A DNA stretch of 64,000 nucleotides from Streptomyces echinoruber (GTDB lineage Bacteria; Actinomycetota; Actinomycetes; Streptomycetales; Streptomycetaceae): NCBI RefSeq assembly GCF_014651135.1, contig NZ_BMWH01000006.1, positions 211,670 to 275,669 on the forward strand, in the 5' to 3' direction. This document shows positions 51,352 to 59,744 of this stretch, piece after piece. A program made the position numbers and the translations under genes. Every line of letters begins with the position of its first letter. The first letter of the stretch is position 1. The notes below the pieces were generated by a model. That model was not told the DNA's origin. It ran no database searches and saw nothing but the letters and a program-made list of their open reading frames with translations.

Positions 51352-51722
51352 ACCGGGACCGGACCGGCCGCCCGCCCGGCGAGGCCGGCCAGGCCCTGGC
51401 CGCCCAGGCCGAGGGCTACCTCCAGGCCCGCGCCCACCACGCCCAGGCCCGCCGCGAGGCCGCCGCCCTGTGCGCACGCCTGCCCTGGCTGACCACCGCC
51501 CAGGCCGACGAGGTCACCCGCCACTACATCGAGCAGCGCCTGGACCTCACCCGGGAGACGCTGCGCACCATCGTGCACCGGGCGGAGCAACTGCAGGGGG
51601 AGTACGAGGCCCGCTACGCGCTCCTGCGCCGCGCCCTGCTGCGCCGCCACGCCGCCGGCGCCTGCGCCCTGCTGGCCTGCGCCGTCGGCCTCGGCGCCGC
51701 GCTGGGCACGGTCACCCGCTGA
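51348..51722 (+). CDS. Small protein with C-terminal membrane helix, coupled to orphan ctaD
   Basis: 124 residues: Ala/Arg/Glu-rich helical N-terminal two-thirds ([68 protein letters not shown]) and a final hydrophobic segment ([18 protein letters not shown]). It overlaps ctaD by 4 nt, so it is translationally coupled and probably works with or stabilises the oxidase subunit. No family recognised. Confidence 0.72.
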   Translation: MNRDRTGRPPGEAGQALAAQAEGYLQARAHHAQARREAAALCARLPWLTTAQADEVTRHYIEQRLDLTRETLRTIVHRAEQLQGEYEARYALLRRALLRRHAAGACALLACAVGLGAALGTVTR

Positions 51723-51821
51723 TGACACCCGCTGGTGACCGGATTGACCCCTCGCCCCCGGATCACTCGCGGGAGGACGATCAAGGACGATCAAGGACGA
51801 GCGAGGAAGGGGAGGGACGGC

Positions 51822-52511
51822 ATGCAGGGCATGCAGGGGGAGTTTCCCGCCGAGCCGTGGCGCCTGCGCGGTGACCTGTACGCGGGGCTGTGGCTGGTTC
51901 CCGCCGCGCGGATGCCGCACTGGCCGCTGCCCGACGGCGCGCGCCCGCTGTCGGTGGCCGGCCGGCGGATGGTCGTGCTGTTCTGGGCCGACTACCGGCC
52001 GGAAGGCGTCCTCGCCTACCGGGAGTGGCTCGTGGCGCTGCCCGTGCGGCACGGCCGCACGGTGGCCGCGACCGCCGTACAGGCCTGGGTGGACAGCGAG
52101 CCGTCCCGGGCCGGCGGGCGCGCGCTGTGGGCGGTGCCCAAGGAACCGGCCGAGATCACCTTCACCCCGGTCGGTACGCCCCCGGGGCGCGGTGGCGTAC
52201 TGACCCGGCTGCGTGCCACGACCCGGGATCCCGAGACGGGCGAGGCCGACGCCACGGGCGTCTACGACCGCGACGTGCTCCGGTGGCCGTGGCGGCCGGC
52301 CGTACGCGCGTACCTGCTGCAGCGGGCCGCGGACGGCACGCACCGCAGGGTGCCGTTGTACCTGCGCGGGCGCCCGGCCTGGGGCCGCGCCCGGCTGACC
52401 GCCGACCCGCGCGGCCCGCTGGGATACCTGGCCGGCCGCACACCGGTGGCCGCGCTCGCGGTCCGCGACTTCGTCTTCGTCGTCGGCCGGAGCGGCCGGT
52501 CTTCCGGCTGA
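51822..52511 (+). CDS. Acetoacetate decarboxylase-superfamily protein
   Basis: 229 residues with the ADC-fold pattern: LVPAARMPHWPLPDGARPLSVAGRRMVVLFWADYRPEGVLAYREWLVALPV ... RALWAVPKEPAEITFTPVG, where the Lys in PKEPAE is in the position of the Schiff-base Lys region, and a C-terminal LAVRDFVFVVG. Streptomyces paralogues of this kind are unassigned and need not decarboxylate acetoacetate. GGGGAGGGACGGC lies before the ATG; a second ATG 3 codons later is possible. Confidence 0.8.
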   Translation: MQGMQGEFPAEPWRLRGDLYAGLWLVPAARMPHWPLPDGARPLSVAGRRMVVLFWADYRPEGVLAYREWLVALPVRHGRTVAATAVQAWVDSEPSRAGGRALWAVPKEPAEITFTPVGTPPGRGGVLTRLRATTRDPETGEADATGVYDRDVLRWPWRPAVRAYLLQRAADGTHRRVPLYLRGRPAWGRARLTADPRGPLGYLAGRTPVAALAVRDFVFVVGRSGRSSG

Positions 52512-52613
52512 CCGTCCGGAGGAACGGCCGACGGGGCCGGCGGGGCCGGCGGGGTGCGCACCCGTCGCGGATCGACGCGGTGCCGCGCCGTAAAAGCCCG
52601 CGCTCACGCGGTC

Positions 52614-52837
52614 TCACGCGGCGTCGTGCGCGGCGAACTGCTCCAGGACGCCGTGCGGCGCGTCGTCGCGGAAGAGCAGCCGGCCGCTTCGCACGGACAG
52701 GGACGCGGAGACCTCGCTGCGGGGGAACATCCTCTTCTCGTAGCCGGCCGGCGCCGCCTCGACGTCGCCGTGGTGGTCGCCGTCGCCGGAGCGGACGTGC
52801 GCCGCCCCGGCACTCGCCGGTCCGGACCGGACTGGTG
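52614..52837 (-). other. Possible small gene or gene remnant downstream of NUDIX
   Basis: A minus-strand frame ending at 52614 reads GDHHGDVEAAPAGYEKRMFPRSEVSASLSVRSGRLLFRDDAPHGVLEQFAAHDAA, which has natural-looking codon use and composition, but no start codon with a ribosome-binding site is visible within the 225 bp before it. It could be the 3' fragment of a lost gene. No family can be named. Confidence 0.3.
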
Positions 52838-53320
52838 TCAGTCCAGGAGCCCGTCCGCCCGCAGCCGGGGCAGGATGTGCTCGCCGAGTGCCGGCGACAG
52901 CCGCAGGCCGTCCCCGGTGCCGGTGATCCACCGCAGGTGCGCCAGTTCGGCCGCCGGGCGCGGGACGCCGTCGATGTCCGTCGTGAAGACCGTGAGCCGC
53001 AGGGGGACGCCCTCCAGGGCCGCGCGTGCCTCGACGCGCATCAGCAACCGCGGCGCCACCGGCCGTACGCCCAGTTCTTCCCCGAGTTCACGGGTGAGTG
53101 CCGCCTCGGGGGTCTCGCCGGGGTCGGGCTTTCCGCCGGGCAGGTAGAAGACGTCCGGGGCGGCGCGCTTGCTGACGACCAGGAGGCGGCGCCCTTGGAC
53201 GATGACGCCCGCCGCGACCACCAGCGGGCCCTTTCCCTTTCCGGTTCCTCTTCTTCCTCTTCCGGTTTCTTCTCCGGGGGCGCCCGCCGGGGCGCCGGAT
53301 GCCGTGCTCTCGTCCGCCAT
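52838..53320 (-). CDS. NUDIX hydrolase
   Basis: 160 residues. A Gly/Ser/Arg-rich N-terminus (about 1-28) precedes the NUDIX fold; the box GGKPDPGETPEAALTRELGEELGV is complete, including REL-EEL and the metal-binding Glu residues. It probably hydrolyses a nucleoside diphosphate derivative. The substrate is not evident. The ATG has GGGAG about 14 nt upstream. It is divergent from the membrane glycosyltransferase-like gene. Confidence 0.9.
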   Translation of the reverse strand: MADESTASGAPAGAPGEETGRGRRGTGKGKGPLVVAAGVIVQGRRLLVVSKRAAPDVFYLPGGKPDPGETPEAALTRELGEELGVRPVAPRLLMRVEARAALEGVPLRLTVFTTDIDGVPRPAAELAHLRWITGTGDGLRLSPALGEHILPRLRADGLLD

Positions 53321-53497
53321 GCGGCGATTCTCCCAGCCGGTGCGCCCCCGCCCCGAGGCCCTTTCGCGGCGGCGCGCGTCAGGCGCGTGGCTGTATCCCG
53401 CGCGCCACGGTTGATCGCTTCGAGTTAATTTGAGCGTGTCTTTCCGTGTATGCGGCGGTCCGGGTCTTCCGGTGCCGCGGGCGACGGCAGGAGGACG

Positions 53498-55048
53498 ATG
53501 GCCCACAGCGCGCACGCCGCCTGCGCCGCGGCGCCCGCCGCCGTGCCGCGACGTGCCCGGCGCGGCCGCGGCCGCGGCCCGCTCGCCGCCGTGGCCGCCG
53601 CCTTCGTCCTCGCCCAACTCCTCCTCGTCCCACCGGACATGGGCCTGGGCTGGGACGAGACGGTCTACGTCAGCCAGGTCGGCGGACACGCCCCGGCCGC
53701 CTTCTTCAGCGCGCCCCGCGCCCGCGGCGTCCCGCTGCTCGTGGCACCGGTCGCCGCCTGGTCGTCGTCCACCGCGCTGCTGCGCGTCTACCTGGCCCTG
53801 CTGTCCGGACTCGCCCTCCACCTGGCCCTGTCCGCGTGGCGCGGGCTGTTCCCGGTCCGCGTCCTGGCTCTGGCCGGGGCCCTGTTCGCCTCCTTGTGGA
53901 TCACCCTCTTCTATGGCCCGCAGGCCATGCCCAACCTCTGGGTCGCCGTCGGCGCCCTCGGCTGCGCCGGCTGCTTCCTGCGCGCCCGCGACGATCCCCG
54001 CGCCCGGGCCCCGGTGTGGGCCGCGGCCGGCTGTGCGGCGCTCATGGCGTGGATGCGGCCGATGGACGCGGTGTGGGTCACGGCGCCGCTCCTCGTCCTC
54101 GCCGCGGCCCGCCGGTCCCGGCGGCTCCTCGTCGCCCTCGTGGCCGGACTGGCCGCCGGGTCGGCCGAGTGGGTCGTCGAGGCCTGCACCGGCTACGGCG
54201 GTCTCGTGCGGCGGCTGGCCGACGCCTCCCGCATCCAGGGCGGCCTCGGCCCGCACGCGGCCGTCCTCGACCAGCTGCGCAGCCTGACCGGGCGCACCCT
54301 GTGCCGGCCGTGCGACGGGCCGCTGCCCCATCCCGCCGCCTACGCCTGGTGGCTCGCCCTGCCCCTGCTCGCCGCCCTCGGGGCGCGGGCCGCGCGCCGC
54401 GCCCGGCGCCCGGCGCCCGCCCTCGTGGCCCTGGCCTGCGCCGCCGCGGCCGCCTTCCCCTACCTGTTCCTGATCGACTACGCGGCGCCCCGCTTCCTGC
54501 TGCCCGCCTACGCGCTGCCGGCCCTCCCCGTCGCCGACGGGCTGCTGGACCTGGCCGCCCCGGCGCGGGCCCGGTGGCGGCCACTGGCCGCGTCGCTGGT
54601 GGCGCTGGGGCTCGCCGGGCACCTGGCGGTGCAGTACGCCGTCCTGCGCCACGTCGTGGACCGCACCGTCGCCGACCACCGCACCTGGGCGCACACCGCC
54701 GCCGCGCTGCACCGCCTCGGCGTCCGCCCGCCCTGCATCCTCACCGGCGACCAGGCCCTGCCGATCGCGTTCCTCGCCGGCTGCTCCTCCGCCGCGACGA
54801 GCGGCCCCAACGCCAACACCACCGCGGCCCGGCTCGCCGCGACCGCCCGCCGCGAGCCGGTGGCGGTCCTCGTCCCGGCGGGCGCGCTCCCGCCGGCGTA
54901 CGCCCGTGCCTGGCCCGTCCACCGGGTCGGCGGCCTGCGCGTCCACGTCGCCCCCGCGGCCCGCGCACCGGCCCCGGTTCCGGCCCCGGTTCCGGCCTCG
55001 GCCCCGGTCCCGCAGGGCCCGAATCCCGCGCCGGGGCCGCTCCCGTGA
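53498..55048 (+). CDS. GT-C-like multi-pass membrane protein
   Basis: 516 residues with about ten transmembrane helices. The first external loop has LLVPPDMGLGWDETVYVSQVG, with an acidic pair (Asp-Glu) as in GT39/GT83-type glycosyltransferases. The C-terminus beyond the membrane region holds a small soluble domain (RPPCILTGDQALPIAFLAGCSSAATSGPNANTTAARLAA) and an Ala/Pro/Val tail. The substrate is unknown, but a role in decorating surface polymers is likely. CAGGAGG lies before the ATG. The AT-rich stretch at 53405-53450 probably holds the promoter. Confidence 0.8.
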   Translation: MAHSAHAACAAAPAAVPRRARRGRGRGPLAAVAAAFVLAQLLLVPPDMGLGWDETVYVSQVGGHAPAAFFSAPRARGVPLLVAPVAAWSSSTALLRVYLALLSGLALHLALSAWRGLFPVRVLALAGALFASLWITLFYGPQAMPNLWVAVGALGCAGCFLRARDDPRARAPVWAAAGCAALMAWMRPMDAVWVTAPLLVLAAARRSRRLLVALVAGLAAGSAEWVVEACTGYGGLVRRLADASRIQGGLGPHAAVLDQLRSLTGRTLCRPCDGPLPHPAAYAWWLALPLLAALGARAARRARRPAPALVALACAAAAAFPYLFLIDYAAPRFLLPAYALPALPVADGLLDLAAPARARWRPLAASLVALGLAGHLAVQYAVLRHVVDRTVADHRTWAHTAAALHRLGVRPPCILTGDQALPIAFLAGCSSAATSGPNANTTAARLAATARREPVAVLVPAGALPPAYARAWPVHRVGGLRVHVAPAARAPAPVPAPVPASAPVPQGPNPAPGPLP

Positions 55049-55163
55049 TCCTCCCCGGGGTGCCGACGACGTCTGCCCTCTCGCGGGGGTCGAGCGGGAT
55101 TCCGGCGACACGCGAGCGATCCGGCCGGGGTGCGCGGGAAGGGGGTGGCCCCGCCCGGCGCAT

Positions 55164-55223
55164 CCGGCCGACCCCGGCCGACCCCGGCCGACCCCGGCCG
55201 ACTCCGGCCGACTCCGGCCGTCC
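55164..55223. repeat. Six 10-bp tandem repeats
   Basis: CCGGCCGACC/T at exact 10-bp period from 55164, between the convergent GT-C-like and PAP2 genes. GC-only slippage array. Confidence 0.9.
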
Positions 55224-55260
55224 CCCGGCCGCCCTCACCGGTGACGGCGGTGCGGTCGGC

Positions 55261-55962
55261 TCACGGACCGCCGCCGTCCCGGGCCGCCGCACTCCGCGCG
55301 CTCTCCCGCCCGTCCCCGACGAGCGACCCCGGCAGCCACCGGGCCGCGGCGCCCCCGCACGCGCCCAGCCAGCCGGCGGCGAACAGCCAGCCGCCCAGCA
55401 CGTCCGTGAACCAGTGCACCCCGAGGTACACGCGGGTCAGCCCCACCAGCAGCCCCCAGCAGCCCGCGGCCAGGCACAGCGGGGTCCGCCCGCGCGGGGC
55501 GCGCAGCCGCAGCGCGAGCACCAGCAGCCCGGCGGTGAGCGCGGCGGTGGTGGTGTGCCCGGAGGGAAAGGCCCAGCCCGTGGCGTACGCGTCCCACTCC
55601 GGCCGCGGCGGGCGGGGCCGCGCGACGAACTCCATCACGCCGTGGCGCACCGCCTGCCCGGCGGCGAGGCAGCCGACGCCCAGCGCCGCCGCGACCGCCC
55701 GCTGCCGCGCCGTGCGCCCCGCGACGGCGGCGGCCAGGAGCACCAGGGCGTACGGGATCACGCCCGTCCCGGTGGCGGTCACCCCGCGGGCGAGGGCCAC
55801 CGCCGCCGCGGGCCGGTGGCCGGCGCACCAGGCGAGCAGATCGTGGTCCGGGAAGAGCGGGGCGCCGCCGCCCCCGATCACCACCATGCCCAGCAGGCCG
55901 AAGGCCACCCACGCGCCGAGCCCCACGCTGCCGGCGAGGTCGGCGGCGTCCCTGCGGTTCAC
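55261..55962 (-). CDS. PAP2-family membrane phosphatase
   Basis: 233 residues with five to six helices. The three phosphatase motifs are visible: FVARPRPPR (motif 1, with an Arg-rich start rather than the usual Lys), PSGHTTTAALTAG (motif 2) and TRVYLGVHWFTDVLGG (motif 3 with the catalytic His). It may dephosphorylate undecaprenyl pyrophosphate or another lipid phosphate at the membrane. GTG start. The DNA around its start has been tandemly duplicated. Confidence 0.9.
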   Translation of the reverse strand: MNRRDAADLAGSVGLGAWVAFGLLGMVVIGGGGAPLFPDHDLLAWCAGHRPAAAVALARGVTATGTGVIPYALVLLAAAVAGRTARQRAVAAALGVGCLAAGQAVRHGVMEFVARPRPPRPEWDAYATGWAFPSGHTTTAALTAGLLVLALRLRAPRGRTPLCLAAGCWGLLVGLTRVYLGVHWFTDVLGGWLFAAGWLGACGGAAARWLPGSLVGDGRESARSAAARDGGGP

Positions 55963-56015
55963 GAGCGGGCCCCTTCGACTGTGTCCCTGCGGTTCACGAA
56001 CGGGCCCTTCCGACT
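55949..56015. repeat. 35-bp-spaced duplication of the PAP2 start region
   Basis: The 32-bp segment at 55949-55980, which contains the PAP2 GTG start codon, recurs at 55984-56015 with two or three mismatches. The upstream copy also carries a GTG with the same following bases, an unused start unless a frame continues; the frame of the second copy differs by a non-multiple of three. Confidence 0.75.
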
Positions 56016-56023
56016 ACCGCCGT

Positions 56024-56048
56024 GTAGACCGTCTACGGAAGTGTAGAC
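56024..56048. promoter_or_regulatory. Palindrome GTAGAC-C-GTCTAC with extra half-site, upstream of PAP2 and YihY genes
   Basis: A perfect 13-bp dyad (56024-56036) is followed by a further GTAGAC at 56043-56048. It lies 61 bp upstream of the PAP2 start and about 190 bp before the YihY start, between divergent genes, so it is a plausible operator. The regulator is unknown. Confidence 0.55.
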
Positions 56049-56231
56049 GAAGGAGTGCGGTCCCTTTCCGGTCGATGCCGAGAAGCGGCGGGCGGGGAAA
56101 GGCGGACGGGGAGGATCGGGCGGGGAGGATCGGGCGGGGAGGACCGGACGGGAGTGACCTCGGCGCGGCGGGGCACCACAGTGCTACGGCGTTCGCCGTG
56201 GTGCGGACTCGCACCGGAGGGTGGAGAGCGC

Positions 56232-57248
56232 ATGGACGTGCTGGCCCGGCTGGACGTGTACCAGCGACGGCACCGGTGGGCGGGACTGCCCCTGGCGGTG
56301 ACGTACAAGTTCTACGACGACCAGGTCGCCTACCTGGCCGCGCTGCTGACGTACTACGGCTTCGTGTCGCTGTTCCCGCTGCTGCTGTTCCTGGTGGCCC
56401 TGCTCAGCGCCGCCCTGAACGGCAACCCGCACCTGCAGCAGTCGGTGCTGAACTCGGCGCTGAGCGAGTTCCCGGTGATCGGGAACCAGATCGGCGACAA
56501 CATCCACTCCTTCCACGGCAGCGGGATCGCCGTGGGCGTGGGCATCGCGGGCAGCGTCTACGGCGCGCTGGGGGTGGCGCAGGCCGCGCAGCACGCGCTG
56601 AACAAGATCTTCGCGGTGCCGCGGCACGCCCGCCCCGACCCGCTGCGCTCCCGGCTCAGGGGCCTGACCTTCCTGCTGCTGCTCGCGGCCGGCCTGTTCG
56701 CCACGACGACGCTGTCGGCGGCGGACTCCGCGGCGGGCATCGCCGGCACCCGCCTGGCGGGCGGGGTTCGGGTCGTCGTGGTGGCCGCGAGCGTGCTGCT
56801 CAACGCCTTTCTGCTGATGGTCAGTTACCGCCTGCTGGCCCGGCGGCGGCTGCCGTTCCGGCTGATGTACGGCCCGGCGCTGGGCGGCGCGTGCGCGTGG
56901 CAGGCGCTGCAGTGGGGCGGGTCGTACTACGTCGGGCACGTCCTGCGGGGCGCCACGGCGACGTACGGCATGTTCGGGATCGTGCTCGGCCTGCTGGCCT
57001 GGATCTACCTCGGCTCCGTGGTGTACCTCACCACGGCCGAGATCGCCGCGGTGCGCTGCCTGCGGCTGTGGCCGCGCAGCCTGCTGACGCCGTTCACCGA
57101 CCGGGTCCACCTCAGCTCGGGCGACCTGCGCGCCTACCGCTCGTACGCCACCACCGAGGCGTTCAAGGGCTTCGAGAAGGTCTCCGTGCACTTCGACCCG
57201 CCTCCGCCGCCCGTGGTCGGCGAGGGGAAGGAGGCCGGCGACGGCTGA
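56232..57248 (+). CDS. YihY/BrkB-family inner membrane protein
   Basis: 338 residues, six to seven transmembrane helices, with the family's start (YKFYDDQVAYLAALLTYYGFVSLFPLLLFLVALLSAAL), the GSVYGALGVAQAAQHALNKIF helix and the closing GIVLGLLAWIYLGSVVYLTTAEIAAV. Members are of unsettled function (formerly called ribonuclease BN). The soluble C-terminus is Pro-rich. GGAGGGTGGAG lies before the ATG. Convergent with the LacI gene 20 bp away. Confidence 0.92.
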   Translation: MDVLARLDVYQRRHRWAGLPLAVTYKFYDDQVAYLAALLTYYGFVSLFPLLLFLVALLSAALNGNPHLQQSVLNSALSEFPVIGNQIGDNIHSFHGSGIAVGVGIAGSVYGALGVAQAAQHALNKIFAVPRHARPDPLRSRLRGLTFLLLLAAGLFATTTLSAADSAAGIAGTRLAGGVRVVVVAASVLLNAFLLMVSYRLLARRRLPFRLMYGPALGGACAWQALQWGGSYYVGHVLRGATATYGMFGIVLGLLAWIYLGSVVYLTTAEIAAVRCLRLWPRSLLTPFTDRVHLSSGDLRAYRSYATTEAFKGFEKVSVHFDPPPPPVVGEGKEAGDG

Positions 57249-57268
57249 GGCCCGCCGCCGCGCGGAAC

Positions 57269-58291
57269 TCAGGGTCTTCGGGGCGGGGCGGTGCTGTGCC
57301 GCACGACCAGGTGGGTGGCGAGTTCCAGGCGCAGGGCGGCCGTGCCGGACCGGGCGGGGCGCAGCAGCATGCGGGTGGCCTCCTCGGCCATCTGCCGCAG
57401 CGGCTGGTGGACGGTGGTGAGGGCCGGGCTCGACCACTGGGCGAGCGGGACGTCGTCGTATCCGACGACCGACAGGTCCTCCGGCACGCTCAGGCCCCGC
57501 AGGCGGGCCGCCTCCAGCACGCCGAGCGCCTGCAGGTCGCTGCCGGCGAAGATGGCGGTCGGCCGGTCGGGGCCGCCCAGCAGGTCCATGGCGTGCTCGA
57601 AGCCGCCCCGCACGTGGAAGTCGCCGAAGCGCACCAGGCGCGGATCGGCCTCCAGGCCCGCCATGGCCAGGGCCGAGCGGTAGCCGTCGAGCCGGGCCAG
57701 GGAGCACATCATGTCCTCCGGCCCGGTGATGATCGCGATGCGCTCGTGCCGGTACGCGGTGAGGTGACGGGTGGCCGCCAGGCCCCCGGACCAGTTGGCG
57801 GAGCCGACGGAGGGCACGTCGGGGTCCGGGTCGCCGGCCGGATCGACGATGACGAACGGGATGGCGCGCAGCCGCAGTTGCTCCTTGACCTCCTCCGGCA
57901 GGCTGGAGAAGACCAGGACCACGCCCAGCGGCCGGCGCCGCAGCACCCCCTCGACCCACTCGGGGCCGGGCGCGTGCCAGGTGCCGCACTCGGTGAGCGC
58001 GACGGTCACCCGGTGCTCCTTGGCGACGTTCTCCACGCCCCGGATCAGCTCCATCGCCCAGATGCTGTCCAGCTCGTGGAAGACGAGTTCGACGAGCGGG
58101 GCCCGCGGGGCGCCCTTGGGGCGGCGGCGGTAGCCGTGGGCGGCGAGGAGCTGCTCGATCCTGGTGCGGGTCGGGCTGGAGATGTCCGAATGTCCATTGA
58201 GGACTTTCGAAACTGTCGACAGTGACACCCCGGCTTCCCTGGCCACGTCGGCCAGGGTGACCTTGCCGTCCACCTCGTCTTTTTCGCGCAT
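57269..58291 (-). CDS. bxlR: LacI-family regulator of the xylobiose operon
   Basis: 340 residues. N-terminal LacI HTH (about 10-60: KVTLADVAREAGVSLSTVSKVLNGHSDISSPTRTRIEQLLAAHGY) and a periplasmic-binding-like sensor domain with FAGSDLQALGVLEAARLRGLSVPEDLSVVGYDDVPLAQWSSPALTTVHQPL. Divergent from the binding-protein/permease/GH3 operon, with a TTTCGAAA-type operator in the target's leader. The bxlR-bxlEFGA arrangement of Streptomyces, in which BxlR represses xylobiose uptake, is the best match. No strong ribosome-binding site precedes the ATG. Confidence 0.88.
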   Translation of the reverse strand: MREKDEVDGKVTLADVAREAGVSLSTVSKVLNGHSDISSPTRTRIEQLLAAHGYRRRPKGAPRAPLVELVFHELDSIWAMELIRGVENVAKEHRVTVALTECGTWHAPGPEWVEGVLRRRPLGVVLVFSSLPEEVKEQLRLRAIPFVIVDPAGDPDPDVPSVGSANWSGGLAATRHLTAYRHERIAIITGPEDMMCSLARLDGYRSALAMAGLEADPRLVRFGDFHVRGGFEHAMDLLGGPDRPTAIFAGSDLQALGVLEAARLRGLSVPEDLSVVGYDDVPLAQWSSPALTTVHQPLRQMAEEATRMLLRPARSGTAALRLELATHLVVRHSTAPPRRP

Positions 58292-58347
58292 ACTCGAAGG
58301 ATAGGGCACGCCTCCGGTAACGGTTTGGATGCATGCATGCACGACCG

Positions 58348-58421
58348 TTGACCAAATGGCCTGCCTGCTCCTACTGTCCGACGGCAAGTTATTTCGGCGA
58401 TGTTGTCGAAACTTTCGAAAG
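58348..58421 (+). promoter_or_regulatory. Promoter and LacI-type operator of the xylobiose operon
   Basis: -35 TTGACC (58348-58353), 18-nt spacer, -10 TACTGT (58372-58377). Downstream, TTGTCGAAAC and the perfect 10-bp palindrome CTTTCGAAAG (58412-58421) lie in the leader up to the ribosome-binding site, so a bound repressor would block elongation or initiation. CGAA/TTCG inverted sites are described for BxlR. The LacI gene lies on the other side of the region. Confidence 0.7.
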
Positions 58422-58429
58422 GTGGGGCG

Positions 58430-59737
58430 ATGAAGACACGTGCGCGGTGGCCCAGACTGCTCGCCTGCGGTGCCGCCCTGGCGCTGACGGTGAGCCTGTC
58501 GGCCTGCGGCAGCGGCAGCGGCGGGGGCGGGGGCGGCGACGACGGGAAGATCCACATCCTCGTCTACGGCGACGCCAGCAACAAGGTCGAGAAGCAGATC
58601 GTCGCCACGTTCAACAAGACCTCGAAGGTCAAGGCCGTCCTCGACACCATCCCCGGCGCCGACTACCAGCAGAAGCTGCAGACCATCATCAACACCCCGC
58701 AGGCCCCGGACGTGTTCTTCAACTGGGGCGGCGGCAGCATCAAGCCGTTCGTCAAGGCCGACCTGCTGATGCCGCTGGACGACTTCATCAAGGACGACCC
58801 CGGGCTCAAGGACAACTTCCTGCCCTCGGTGCTCAGTAGCGCCGTCCTGGACGGCAAGTCCTACGGCGTCCCCATGCGCGGCACCCAGCCGGTGCTGCTC
58901 TTCCACAACAAGAAGGTCCTCGCCGACGCCGGTGTGCGGCCGCCGAAGACCTGGGACGAGCTGCTCGCCGCGGTCAAGACCCTCAAGTCCAAGGGCGTCA
59001 CCCCGATCGCCCTGGGCGGCGGCGACCAGTGGCCGACGCTGATGTGGTTCGAGTACGTCTACGACCGGGTCGCCGGCCCGGAGCTGTTCCGGAAGGCCGT
59101 CAACGGCGACAAGGACGCCTGGGCGAGCGCGGACAGCAAGAAGGCCCTGGGCATGATCCGCGACCTGGTGGAGGCCGGCGCCTTCGGCACCAACTACGAC
59201 TCGGTGAAGTACACCAACGGCGCCTCCCCGGCGCTGGTGGCCCGCGGCAAAGCCGCCTTCGAGCTGATGGGCTCCTGGTACTACGCCCAGCAGCAGCAGG
59301 ACGCCAAGGACTTCGCCGAGAAGGGCCTGGGCTACACCGCCTTCCCGACCGTGCCCGGCGGCAAGGGCGACCCGTCCGACATCGTGGGCAACACCAACAA
59401 CTTCTACTCGGTGCTGAAGAAGACCAAGCACCCCGAGGCCGTGGAGAAGTTCCTCAAGCTCATGTACTCCGACGAGTTCGTCAAGGCCCAGCTGGCCATC
59501 GGCAACCTGCCGACCACGACCAACACGCCGAAGTTCCTGGACACCTCCGCCAGCCCCGCCTACGCGCGCTTCCAGTACGACCTGGTGAAGAAGGCCCCGT
59601 CGTTCCAGCTGTCCTGGGACCAGGCCTACCCGCCCTCGGCCAACGCGCCCATCCGCCAGGCCGTGCAGCAGTTCTTCAACGGCCAGTTGGACACGGACGG
59701 CTTCATCAAGGCCATGCAGGCCCTCCCGACCGAGTGA
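58430..59737 (+). CDS. bxlE: Xylobiose-type ABC transporter substrate-binding lipoprotein
   Basis: 435 residues. Lipoprotein signal with LTVSLSACGSGSG (lipobox Cys near residue 26) and a Gly-rich linker. The mature domain is family-1 extracellular binding protein (IHILVYGDASNKVEKQIVATFNKTSKVKAVLDTIPGADYQQKLQTIINTPQAPDVFFNWGGGSIKPF). It binds an oligosaccharide outside the membrane. The ATG has AAGGTGGGG 5-8 nt upstream, overlapping the operator. First gene of a four-gene operon. Confidence 0.92.
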   Translation: MKTRARWPRLLACGAALALTVSLSACGSGSGGGGGGDDGKIHILVYGDASNKVEKQIVATFNKTSKVKAVLDTIPGADYQQKLQTIINTPQAPDVFFNWGGGSIKPFVKADLLMPLDDFIKDDPGLKDNFLPSVLSSAVLDGKSYGVPMRGTQPVLLFHNKKVLADAGVRPPKTWDELLAAVKTLKSKGVTPIALGGGDQWPTLMWFEYVYDRVAGPELFRKAVNGDKDAWASADSKKALGMIRDLVEAGAFGTNYDSVKYTNGASPALVARGKAAFELMGSWYYAQQQQDAKDFAEKGLGYTAFPTVPGGKGDPSDIVGNTNNFYSVLKKTKHPEAVEKFLKLMYSDEFVKAQLAIGNLPTTTNTPKFLDTSASPAYARFQYDLVKKAPSFQLSWDQAYPPSANAPIRQAVQQFFNGQLDTDGFIKAMQALPTE

Positions 59738-59744
59738 CCCTCCC

